Of a stretch of 11,065 nucleotides of DNA, positions 5,710 to 11,065 are shown in pieces. The stretch covers positions 1 through 11,065 of the forward strand of contig DFHZ01000178.1 of NCBI GenBank assembly GCA_002371985.1. Reading direction: 5' to 3'. Source of the stretch: Ruminococcaceae bacterium UBA3710 (GTDB lineage Bacteria; Bacillota; Clostridia; Oscillospirales; Acutalibacteraceae). The position numbers were made by a program, and so were the translations under genes. The notes beneath the pieces are model-generated. The model was not told where the DNA came from, did no database searches, and saw only the letters and a list, made by a program, of their open reading frames with translations. The first letter of the stretch is position 1; every line of letters begins with the position of its first letter.

Positions 5710-8364
5710 TCAATTAACCGAAACGACCTGTTTGCCCGCCCTTGTATTGGTGCGTGTAAAGGCATTGATCATAGAGCTTGTAGTTACTTCTACGGTAGTA
5801 TCCTTCTTGTCTATCCTATCAAGTATTTCGTTCATATCTTTGATAGCGGAAGCAAGGTCTTCTTGTGTCTGTGCGTAGCTATTTTCATTACCATTAATAT
5901 ATACCGACGGCACAGTGGGCTTTGACTGTCGCTCCAATACATTAATGTAAGCGTCCATCGTTGTGTCAACTTGTGTCTTGAGCGTGTTATAATCCATTCC
6001 CGGAATAAGGTTTATCATAGCTTTGTTTAATTCCAAAAAGCTATCTGTAAAGTTCTTTGCCATTTTAGATAGTCCCGCTTGCCAACCGTATAAGATCCAT
6101 TCAGCAAGTCCTTCGCCCACATCATTAAAGAACGGGAAGAGCTTATCGAAAAATTGTTCAATAGGGTCTGCTATTTTTGTCTTTAACCAATTATTAATTC
6201 CTTTAAGCTCATCATCAATTCCTTTTTTGAATTTGTTTATCGAATTTTTACCATTTATCTTAAACGCAATGTTTAGAGTAACTAAAAAATCTTTAATCGG
6301 CTTCCACAAATGTGTTTGAAACCACTCTCCGATATTATAAAGCGCTAAGAATGCGCCGTCTTTAAATTTATCAAAAGTTGTCTTTCCGTCTTTCTTCATC
6401 TCGGGGAATTTCGTTGTAAAGGAATTTTCTATCGGTGTCCACAAATTCTCATCTATCCAAGCCCCCACATCCATAAGCCCTTCGGTTAAACCCGTATTAA
6501 GAGCTTGTGAATAATTACCACCGCTTGCTTCAAGATCATCCTCTAAGCTGCCGCCCGTAAAGGCATTAATAAACGGGAATACGATATTCTTGTTTACCCA
6601 TTCACCAAGGTCTAAAAACGCCTTAAATATATCATCGGGCGAAAGAGATATTCCTTCGGGGTACATTTCTTTTATAAAACCGCCGACAAGATCGAATGCC
6701 GCTTTGAAAGCTTTACCAAGAAACGTGAATATAGCAGTTGAAACTTCATCGACTTTTAATTCTTCAAAGAACTCTTTTAATCCCTTTGCGAGATCTTCTC
6801 CGACTTGTTCCCAATCATAACTGTCAAGCCAACTTGAACCTTCATTAAACGCTCCGACAAGAAACTCACCGATAGACTTTCCGATACTGCCCAATAATCC
6901 GGGAGTGGTTATTAAACCAATTCCGAAATCTAACGCCGACGTTATTATCCTTGTAAAGGTTGCTCCGATCTCTTTAAAGTCTATATTCCTAAATGCACTT
7001 TCAAGAAATTCTCCGACTTTTCGACCGACATTAAAGAAGTTTGCTTTTCTCAAAAAGCCGTTCACAAATGCGATACCCTTATTTACCACATCCGCAACTT
7101 GTTTACCGATTCCTTTTGCATCCAAGCCCTCTACAAAAGTATTAAATCTTATAGCAACTTCTCCGCCCAAATTCCTTATTTTATCAAGATTAATGGGTGT
7201 GCCTTCCTGCTCAAAGATAGTTTTTATCCTTGTCACAAACTCCCTTGTAGGTTGAGATACTTCCTCATTATGGAACATAGAGGCATAGTCGGGTGCCGTA
7301 TCGGTACTGCTGTCTTTTCCGTTAAGCACATTTAACTCATCAAAACCGAGTATAGATTTTTTCAGTTCCTTTTGTGCCTTTTCGGTTTCCTTTGCCGTGT
7401 CTTGCCAAGTTGTGGCAACTCTATCGGCAACCGTATAAAGCTCCGCACCCGTAAAGGCGGAGATCACCTCATTAAAGCGGTTTACAAGGTCTACAAAGGC
7501 ATCCGATAAACTCTTTACGGCAGGCGTAATAGCATTGATAATCGGTGCGACCATTGCACCCAAAGAGTTTTTTGCATAGAGTGCGCTTGTAGCTAAATCA
7601 TCCATACTGTTTTTGAATGTTTTATCTACAATAGCGCTCCATTGGTACAGATTTTTAATACCGTCTCTTATGCCTTGTGATATTAGCTTTAATGCGGTAC
7701 GAATGGCTCTATAAAGAGCTATTCTCTGTATGCTTTTAAAAAACTTTGATGCACCCTGTGTTGCATTTTTAAAGGCATTGCTTACAAGTTTTACGGGAGG
7801 GATTATTCCTTTTGTAACCAAACCCGCAACATTACCGAACATCCTGTCAAAAGGACTTGAAGCGTCGAAAAGCTTAAAATCTATGCCTTTAAATCCCGTA
7901 CCCTCATAGTTAAATGGAGTTTTACCTATACCTTTGTACTTAAAACTGTCACCTACAACATTGGAAAGAGCCGAAGAAAAATCCGATAATGCCGATAAGT
8001 TTAAGGCTTTATTTATATTTTTCCCAAACTCGGAGGCGTAATCGCTTGCTTCTTTTGAATATTCAGCAAGGCGGCTCATTTGTTCAATTCCAACTATTTT
8101 ATTGTTTTTGCCGATGATCTCTTCATACTCATCTGCATTTACGGAAAGATCGGGAAAGTTTTTAAAGGGATTTATTCTTTCGACTTCTTTTGCGGCTTCT
8201 TTTGTAGCACTTTTAATTTTTTTTGTAGTCTCTCCGGTGGAAACTTCAAATTTCGGCATATCACCGAGTTCTTTTTTTAATCCCTCCCAAAGCTCATAAG
8301 CCTTATTAAGCTCCGAAAAATCACCTATAATATGAAATTGCAATTGTTCAAGTTCTATCGCCAT
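5710..8364 (-). CDS. Tail tape measure protein
   Basis: An 884-residue tape measure protein that sets tail length and is ejected ahead of DNA. Length alone, about 1.5 angstrom per residue in known siphophages, would suggest a tail near 130 nm. The N-terminal part is helical and charged (about 15-110). The middle (about 210-350) carries the segment YRAIRTALKLISQGI, then LATSALYAKNSLGAM and ILGFDELNVLN, a conserved block of tape measures in gut Firmicute phages. Residues 415-535 hold loosely repeated amphipathic units of the (I/V)G(K/R)xxGEFL type. Residues 585-740 hold four tryptophan-centred repeats spaced 45-47 residues. No peptidase or transglycosylase domain is evident. The ATG at 8364 is chosen because AGGTGAG (8372-8378) lies 7 bases upstream; the earlier GTG at 8376 overlaps that site. 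Confidence 0.92.
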   Translation of the reverse strand: MAIELEQLQFHIIGDFSELNKAYELWEGLKKELGDMPKFEVSTGETTKKIKSATKEAAKEVERINPFKNFPDLSVNADEYEEIIGKNNKIVGIEQMSRLAEYSKEASDYASEFGKNINKALNLSALSDFSSALSNVVGDSFKYKGIGKTPFNYEGTGFKGIDFKLFDASSPFDRMFGNVAGLVTKGIIPPVKLVSNAFKNATQGASKFFKSIQRIALYRAIRTALKLISQGIRDGIKNLYQWSAIVDKTFKNSMDDLATSALYAKNSLGAMVAPIINAITPAVKSLSDAFVDLVNRFNEVISAFTGAELYTVADRVATTWQDTAKETEKAQKELKKSILGFDELNVLNGKDSSTDTAPDYASMFHNEEVSQPTREFVTRIKTIFEQEGTPINLDKIRNLGGEVAIRFNTFVEGLDAKGIGKQVADVVNKGIAFVNGFLRKANFFNVGRKVGEFLESAFRNIDFKEIGATFTRIITSALDFGIGLITTPGLLGSIGKSIGEFLVGAFNEGSSWLDSYDWEQVGEDLAKGLKEFFEELKVDEVSTAIFTFLGKAFKAAFDLVGGFIKEMYPEGISLSPDDIFKAFLDLGEWVNKNIVFPFINAFTGGSLEDDLEASGGNYSQALNTGLTEGLMDVGAWIDENLWTPIENSFTTKFPEMKKDGKTTFDKFKDGAFLALYNIGEWFQTHLWKPIKDFLVTLNIAFKINGKNSINKFKKGIDDELKGINNWLKTKIADPIEQFFDKLFPFFNDVGEGLAEWILYGWQAGLSKMAKNFTDSFLELNKAMINLIPGMDYNTLKTQVDTTMDAYINVLERQSKPTVPSVYINGNENSYAQTQEDLASAIKDMNEILDRIDKKDTTVEVTTSSMINAFTRTNTRAGKQVVSVN
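6140..6615 (-). repeat. Four tryptophan-centred protein repeats in the tape measure
   Basis: Four related units in the translated tape measure, at about residues 588-606, 635-653, 680-698 and 726-744 of the 884-residue product: GEWVNKNIVFPFINAF, GAWIDENLWTPIENSF, GEWFQTHLWKPIKDFL and NNWLKTKIADPIEQFF. The tryptophans are spaced 47, 45 and 45 residues. The pattern is W, a hydrophobic, three residues, I/L, two to three residues, P, two hydrophobics and a terminal F. The repeats are clear in protein but diverged in DNA. Boundaries are approximate. Confidence 0.65.
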
Positions 8365-9108
8365 TACGTTTCTCACCTCGCCGTCTGTTATAATCCATTA
8401 AGAAATCTGTCATTCTCTGTTTCATATCTTCATATTGCTCTCGCTCTTTTTCTCGTTGTGCATTTTTTGTAATAGGTATCGGCTCTTCTATGTATTTTTC
8501 GGGTTTATGGGTCTTGTGCATCGGATTAAATACGGGAGATGCACTCAATAATGCGTTGTATATATACAATCCGTTAAGCCACTGTTCAAAATTGACCCTG
8601 TCCTGCTTTAAAGAATATGCCTCTCTGTAATATCTTGCTATCTCGGGATCTCCGTTCCAGTAATCTTCATAGCTAACACCTATCGACAAATAAAAAGGGC
8701 ATAAGCGTTTAAATACATTTGTGTAACAAATAAGGCGGTCAGTGTTACCACCGCCGCCCTCGTTATCGGACAATCGAGATGTTACACGCTCGTTGTCCAC
8801 AGTATGTTTTTTTCGTCTGTCGGTTCATCGAGTAGTGTCTTTAAGGTATCGTTGTACATCCCTGCCAAAACTTGTATAAGCCCCTGCTTGTCTTTCATAA
8901 GCCCGTATATCTCATCAATTACATTATCCTCAATGTTCGGATGATTCGCATAAAAAGCGCCTTTAAAAAGTTTCGGAAGTGTGGACATCGGTTTTGTTTG
9001 CGCCGCTGTAATATCGAACCCTTCATCTTCCATTTTTTCTATAGTTCGTCTTGTATATGTAAGATTATATGTATTACCATTGTAATCGAACTTTATCTTC
9101 TTTGACAT
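8348..9108 (-). CDS. Tail assembly chaperone, -1 frameshift product (gpGT-like fusion)
   Basis: Predicted 253-residue fusion made when ribosomes slip one base back at 8806-8812. Residues 1-101 come from the upstream frame, then His-Thr and the 150 codons from 8800 to 8351, ending at TGA 8348. The downstream part contains a 'CPFYLSIGVSYEDYWNGDP...YYREAYSLKQ...EQWLNGLYIYNALLSASPVF' segment, the typical T domain of Firmicute siphophage chaperones, and a charged C-terminal helix rich in Lys, Arg and Glu. The T domain is known in lambda to recruit tube subunits to the tape measure. The frame could start independently at GTG 8800, but no ribosome site precedes it (the upstream bases are the A run), which favours frameshifting. 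It overlaps the tape measure gene by 17 bases. Confidence 0.85.
8372..8378 (-). promoter_or_regulatory. Ribosome binding site that fixes the tape measure start
   Basis: AGGTGAG lies 7 bases before ATG 8364, inside the 3' end of the chaperone gene. The alternative GTG at 8376 lies inside this motif and so would have no ribosome site of its own. Confidence 0.75.
8734..8755 (-). promoter_or_regulatory. Possible second hairpin downstream of the frameshift site
   Basis: GGCGGT (8755-8750) pairs perfectly with ACCGCC (8739-8734) around a 10-base loop. It starts 12 bases after the first hairpin ends. GTGT in the first loop (8787-8784) is complementary to ACAC in this loop (8745-8742), so a weak loop-loop contact is conceivable. 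It lies within coding sequence and may be incidental. Confidence 0.4.
8768..8798 (-). promoter_or_regulatory. Frameshift-stimulating hairpin
   Basis: Starting 7 bases after the slippery heptamer, GGACAACGAG (8798-8789) pairs with CTCG-A-TTGTCC (8778-8768): ten base pairs, all Watson-Crick, with one bulged A at 8774 and a 10-base loop at 8779-8788. The loop contains the TAA stop (8782-8784) of the zero frame. Spacer length and stem size match known stimulatory hairpins. Confidence 0.82.
8782..9108 (-). CDS. Tail assembly chaperone, short form (gpG-like)
   Basis: A 108-residue protein equivalent to lambda gpG, which coats or prepares the tape measure for tube assembly and is absent from the finished tail. 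The N-terminus (KKIKFDYNGNTYNLTYTRRTIEKMEDEGFDI) is typical of small tail chaperones of Firmicute siphophages (it resembles the DUF5055-type family as I recall it), followed by a helical region LFKGAFYANHPNI...IYGLMKDKQGLIQVLAGMYNDTLKTLL. The ATG at 9108 has AAGGAG 8 bases upstream. Near its end the codons GAA AAA AAC contain an in-frame A_AAA_AAC slippery heptamer; without slippage only seven further residues (ILWTTSV) follow before TAA. Slippage fuses residues 1-101 to the downstream frame. Confidence 0.85.
   Translation of the reverse strand: MSKKIKFDYNGNTYNLTYTRRTIEKMEDEGFDITAAQTKPMSTLPKLFKGAFYANHPNIEDNVIDEIYGLMKDKQGLIQVLAGMYNDTLKTLLDEPTDEKNILWTTSV
8806..8812 (-). promoter_or_regulatory. 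Programmed -1 ribosomal frameshift slippery site A_AAA_AAC
   Basis: On the minus strand the codons read GAA AAA AAC, so the heptamer A AAA AAC is in the zero frame of the short chaperone. After a -1 slip the ribosome continues CAT ACT GTG and enters the downstream chaperone frame without meeting a stop. A_AAA_AAC is among the well-known efficient heptamers. I see no Shine-Dalgarno-like stimulator just upstream. Confidence 0.88.
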
Positions 9109-9128
9109 TATCTCTGCTCCTTAATCAA

Positions 9129-9551
9129 TTATGCTATAGGTGTTACCTCGCCCTGTAAGCCTATCGTTATCTGCATTTCTCTGACTTCGCCCACGCCCTT
9201 ACCAATTAGACCGACACTGATTGTACCGGGGAAGCTAAAGCCGCCGTCATCACCATTATCACCGAATAACAGTTTAAAATAATAGACCGTACCCGTATCC
9301 ATCGCATTAATGGTATCGAAATCGCTCTTAATGTAGTTTGCCGTAAAAGTAAAACCGTCTCCGCCGCCTCTTAAGCCGGGAATATAAGTTCTTACGCCCT
9401 GTGAAAGATTGGTAGTTTCAACCATTTCCCTATCGGTGTTGATATTGGGATAATCCTTAATATCGACAAGCTTTGTAAAGCTACCGCTTTCCGTTGCGGA
9501 AAAATGAAGCTCCGTCTTATAAGTAAGTGTCGGTATTGTACTTGCTGCCAT
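9129..9551 (-). CDS. Major tail tube protein
   Basis: A 140-residue major tail protein; many copies stack as hexameric rings to form the tube through which DNA passes. It begins MAASTIPTLTYKTELHFS, continues with a 'LVDIKDYPNI...REMVETTNLSQGVRTYIPGL' block, a glycine-rich GGGDGFTFTANY strand, and ends VREMQITIGLQGEVTPI, which is the usual tail tube arrangement of beta strands in small Firmicute siphophages. The ATG at 9551 has the best ribosome site of the window, AGGAGGT at 9559-9565 with a 7-base spacer, as expected for the most abundant tail protein. It sits between the terminator and the chaperone pair, the canonical order. Position, length and strand pattern agree, so the call is firm although no search was done. 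Confidence 0.87.
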   Translation of the reverse strand: MAASTIPTLTYKTELHFSATESGSFTKLVDIKDYPNINTDREMVETTNLSQGVRTYIPGLRGGGDGFTFTANYIKSDFDTINAMDTGTVYYFKLLFGDNGDDGGFSFPGTISVGLIGKGVGEVREMQITIGLQGEVTPIA

Positions 9552-9556
9552 ATTAT

Positions 9557-9952
9557 TTACCTCCTATAAAAATATTTGCCGTCTATATTGGCTGTATAGT
9601 GCATTGTTAATCTATATATACTTGCGTTATTCATATTTAAAAGCGGTGAGTAAAAAGTCCTTGTAAAATTCATTGTAAACATTTCTTTATCAATGACTTT
9701 AGCTATCTTTTTACATTCGCTTTTCTTACCGTTCATTTTGTTTGAATATACCTCAACGGTAAAATTGACGGTAGATACTTCGCTTTCAAGTGTTGTATAT
9801 TGCTTATCTACCCTGTTGTCACTCATTATGACAGATATATGCGGGAAGCTCGGCGGCGTAGCTACATATTCGCTTGTGACATCCGCAGTGGGGAAGTCAT
9901 TCAAAATAGCATTTGAAATACGGGTAAAAACCTCATTTTCAATATCTATCAT
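9557..9952 (-). CDS. Tail terminator / tail completion protein
   Basis: A 131-residue protein immediately before the major tail gene, the place of the tail terminator that caps the tube and joins it to the head. It begins with an amphipathic helix (IENEVFTRISNAILNDFP), then the 'TPPSFPHISVIMSDN' segment, a strand (VNFTVEVYSNK) and a helix (KKSECKKIAKVIDKEM), ending with strands (IYRLTMHYTANI). This alternation of one helix pair against a beta sheet is that expected of the lambda gpU/SPP1 gp17 fold. The start ATG at 9952 overlaps the upstream TGA as ATGA, with a weak GGTGG site 8 bases upstream, so coupled translation is likely. It ends 5 bases before the tail tube start codon. No domain search was possible; role is from order and fold-like pattern. 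Confidence 0.75.
   Translation of the reverse strand: MIDIENEVFTRISNAILNDFPTADVTSEYVATPPSFPHISVIMSDNRVDKQYTTLESEVSTVNFTVEVYSNKMNGKKSECKKIAKVIDKEMFTMNFTRTFYSPLLNMNNASIYRLTMHYTANIDGKYFYRR
9559..9565 (-). promoter_or_regulatory. Strong ribosome binding site of the tail tube gene
   Basis: AGGAGGT lies 7 bases before the ATG at 9551 and its final T is the first base of the upstream gene's TAA stop. It is a near-perfect anti-Shine-Dalgarno match and suggests high expression of the tube subunit. Confidence 0.85.
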
Positions 9953-10437
9953 AGTTCACGCCACCGCCTTTGTATCTCTTCAACAACTTCATCTCGCATT
10001 GTCTCTCGTGCTCTATACATACACATATTTGCGGGATTACCGAATGTATGTACGGATCCGTCCTTATTTATCGTGCCGTTTGTTCCGGGATTTCCGATAT
10101 AAGTCCAACCGTCTTCGTTGCGACCGTATTTTGCTCCGTACTCTCCACGGATCATATCGTTTTCTTCCGCTTCGGGATGATCATCGGGATATACTACACC
10201 CGTTCCAAACTCAATAAATAAAGCAACATTGCAAGGCTCAACATCTCGCATACCCATTGCGGATATTGTTACGTCACTGTAACCGGGCATATAATCGTGT
10301 GCCACATCACTGCTGACAACAACGATATTGTCACCGTCATATTCGGCTACATCGAAATTCGCTTGTGCGTATTCCCTTGCTTTGTTTGCGATAGCATCCA
10401 TCAATGAACTACGGAAATTTTCAAATCGTTGCTTCAT
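9949..10437 (-). CDS. HK97 gp10-like head-tail joining / tail component protein
   Basis: A 162-residue protein of the HK97 gp10-like type, a neck or tail-completion component found between head closure and tail terminator genes in siphoviruses. The N-terminal helix (about residues 1-30, FRSSLMDAIANKAREYAQANF) is followed by a strand region and the ALFIEFGTGVVY motif (about 72-83), which is the recognisable gp10 signature ('EFGTG'). The C-terminal helix (YRARETMRDEVVEEIQRRW) also fits the family. The ATG at 10437 has an AAGG ribosome site about 9 bases upstream. The gene ends in an ATGA overlap with the tail terminator gene, implying coupled translation. A glycine- and asparagine-rich stretch at about 95-137 (GWTYIGNPGTNG...HTFGNPAN) is probably a loop insertion. 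Family call is good; the precise structural position is inferred. Confidence 0.82.
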   Translation of the reverse strand: MKQRFENFRSSLMDAIANKAREYAQANFDVAEYDGDNIVVVSSDVAHDYMPGYSDVTISAMGMRDVEPCNVALFIEFGTGVVYPDDHPEAEENDMIRGEYGAKYGRNEDGWTYIGNPGTNGTINKDGSVHTFGNPANMCMYRARETMRDEVVEEIQRRWREL

Positions 10438-10789
10438 TTACATCGACCTTCTTTATAGCTATCTTACAATAGTTCTTCGTTTTGGCTATCCTACGCACTA
10501 CCGCATTGCATTCACCCTCGGCGGGTGTTTTATCTATCCACAGCATAGCGTTTTCGGAAAAGGGACAACTGCCTGCAATTAACAACACATAGTTATAATC
10601 CGTAAGCGTTCCGAAAGTATTTACTTCCGCCATACCCGTCGCAGATGATACACTGCAATGTATCTCTGTGGGTTCCGAATATATCTTTTCGACCTCACCC
10701 GTGTAATATCCGCTATCATCAATTATCCGCTCGGTATCCGATAAATCGGAATAATAGACCGTTATTAAATGATTATACAGTAGTCTCAT
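10421..10789 (-). CDS. Probable head-closure (stopper) protein
   Basis: A 122-residue protein lying between the connector and the HK97 gp10-like gene, the usual place of the head-closure or stopper protein that seals the connector channel until the tail docks. No catalytic motif is visible. The sequence looks beta-rich: an N-terminal strand (LITVYYS), then EPTEIHCSVSSATG, a YNYVLLIA strand and a C-terminal VVRRIAKTKNY segment, similar in layout to small beta-barrel stoppers. The ATG at 10789 has a GGCGGTGG ribosome site about 6 bases upstream, inside the 3' end of the connector gene, and the two genes overlap by 17 bases. It overlaps the next gene by another 17 bases. The role rests mainly on position and length; the protein family was not recognised with certainty. 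Confidence 0.65.
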   Translation of the reverse strand: MRLLYNHLITVYYSDLSDTERIIDDSGYYTGEVEKIYSEPTEIHCSVSSATGMAEVNTFGTLTDYNYVLLIAGSCPFSENAMLWIDKTPAEGECNAVVRRIAKTKNYCKIAIKKVDVNEATI

Positions 10790-11065
10790 TAACGACCACC
10801 GCCTTCGCTATCGGCATTATTTCACGTAAAAGGCTTTGAGGTAAATCGCCGTCCGAATATTGCACTTGTGTAGCATTTTCGGAGTGTCCCGTTTCACCCT
10901 CTGCTCCTCGCTTATTCAAATAATAATTCGCCGCTTGGACTTGAAGCTCATCATACCTTGCAGGCATTTCAAGCTCCGAATAATCGCTTTCATACGGATA
11001 ACATCTTGCAAGTATTTTGCTTCTTGCCATTTTAAGAAAAGCGGACAGCACATTATCATCATCAG
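10773..11065 (-). CDS. Head-tail connector (gp6-like), 5' end outside the window
   Basis: Probable head-tail connector/adaptor of the HK97 gp6-like (phage_connect_1, 'QLRG') type, which binds the portal ring after DNA packaging. The reading frame stays open through GAT GAT GAT AAT upstream of the GTG at 11051 to the window edge, and family members have a further N-terminal helix before this point, so the gene is called partial and the GTG is not taken as the start. Visible family-like features are a helix with AKSKIL-type character (here MARSKILARCYPY), a central Y-DELQ...A-YYLNKRGAEGE segment, and LLREIMPIAKAVV near the end. It finishes with TAA and overlaps the next gene by 17 bases. Its position first in the joining cluster fits the role. 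Family assignment is from recalled sequence character and gene order. Confidence 0.8.
   Translation of the reverse strand, partial: DDDNVLSAFLKMARSKILARCYPYESDYSELEMPARYDELQVQAANYYLNKRGAEGETGHSENATQVQYSDGDLPQSLLREIMPIAKAVVVNETTV

Noticed and set aside
8217..8224. Run of eight A on the minus strand in the tape measure gene (ACA AAA AAA ATT), a possible second slippery site.
   Set aside because: A -1 slip would meet TAA one codon later, no product is gained, and no hairpin was seen. It is probably an ordinary lysine run.
8348..8800. Downstream chaperone frame as an independent gene starting at GTG 8800.
   Set aside because: No ribosome site precedes the GTG, and a complete frameshift signal lies directly upstream in the correct phase. 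Independent initiation is possible but less likely.
9109..9128. Gap after the tail tube gene as a terminator that would set its expression.
   Set aside because: It is 20 bases long, without a stem or a T run, and contains only the ribosome site of the chaperone gene.
9693..10217. Plus-strand open frame of 174 codons, and other plus-strand frames across the window.
   Set aside because: They lie opposite well-supported minus-strand phage genes, and their translations are rich in Cys, Ser, Ile and Phe as expected for antisense shadows. No plausible domain was seen.

Overview
The window is a compact late-gene block of a tailed phage or prophage, almost certainly a siphovirus. All 14 genes lie on the minus strand, so the genetic order runs from position 11065 down to 10. 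Genes abut or overlap by a few to about 30 bases, mostly with good Shine-Dalgarno sequences, and several junctions are ATGA or TGATG couplings. Moderate-to-low GC, frequent ATA isoleucine codons, strong GGAGG-type ribosome sites, a TcdE/Phage_holin_4_1-type holin and typical Clostridia-type tail proteins point to a phage of a low-GC Firmicute, probably a gut Clostridia (Lachnospiraceae or Ruminococcaceae type). The host is an inference; no host gene, integrase or attachment site is in view. Standard bacterial code is used, with TAA and TGA stops and some TTG/GTG starts.

Head-tail joining (11065 to 9557): the 3' part of a gp6-like connector, a probable head-closure protein, an HK97 gp10-like protein and a tail terminator. 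Tail tube and assembly (9551 to 5710): the major tail tube protein, a tail-assembly chaperone pair joined by a well-formed programmed -1 frameshift (the lambda G/GT arrangement), and an 884-residue tape measure protein. Tail tip and adsorption (5691 to 1426): a short distal-tail-like protein, a hub/tail-associated protein, a beta-helix-like protein with GLUG-type repeats, and a fibre-like protein made of two duplicated modules of about 148 residues plus a C-terminal 14-residue tandem repeat. Lysis (1415 to 10): holin, a small MazG-like nucleotide pyrophosphohydrolase, and a zinc amidase endolysin with an SLH-like C-terminal segment.

Together these genes finish the head, build and cap the tail, measure its length, recognise the host surface and lyse the cell. 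The best-supported notable element is the frameshift signal: A_AAA_AAC in frame at 8806-8812, a 7-nt spacer, and a 10-bp hairpin with one bulge whose loop carries the stop codon of the upstream gene. The other points of interest are the repeat architecture of the fibre and tape measure and the MazG-like gene inside the lysis cassette. I see no wholly new system here; gene-free stretches are all under 25 bases.
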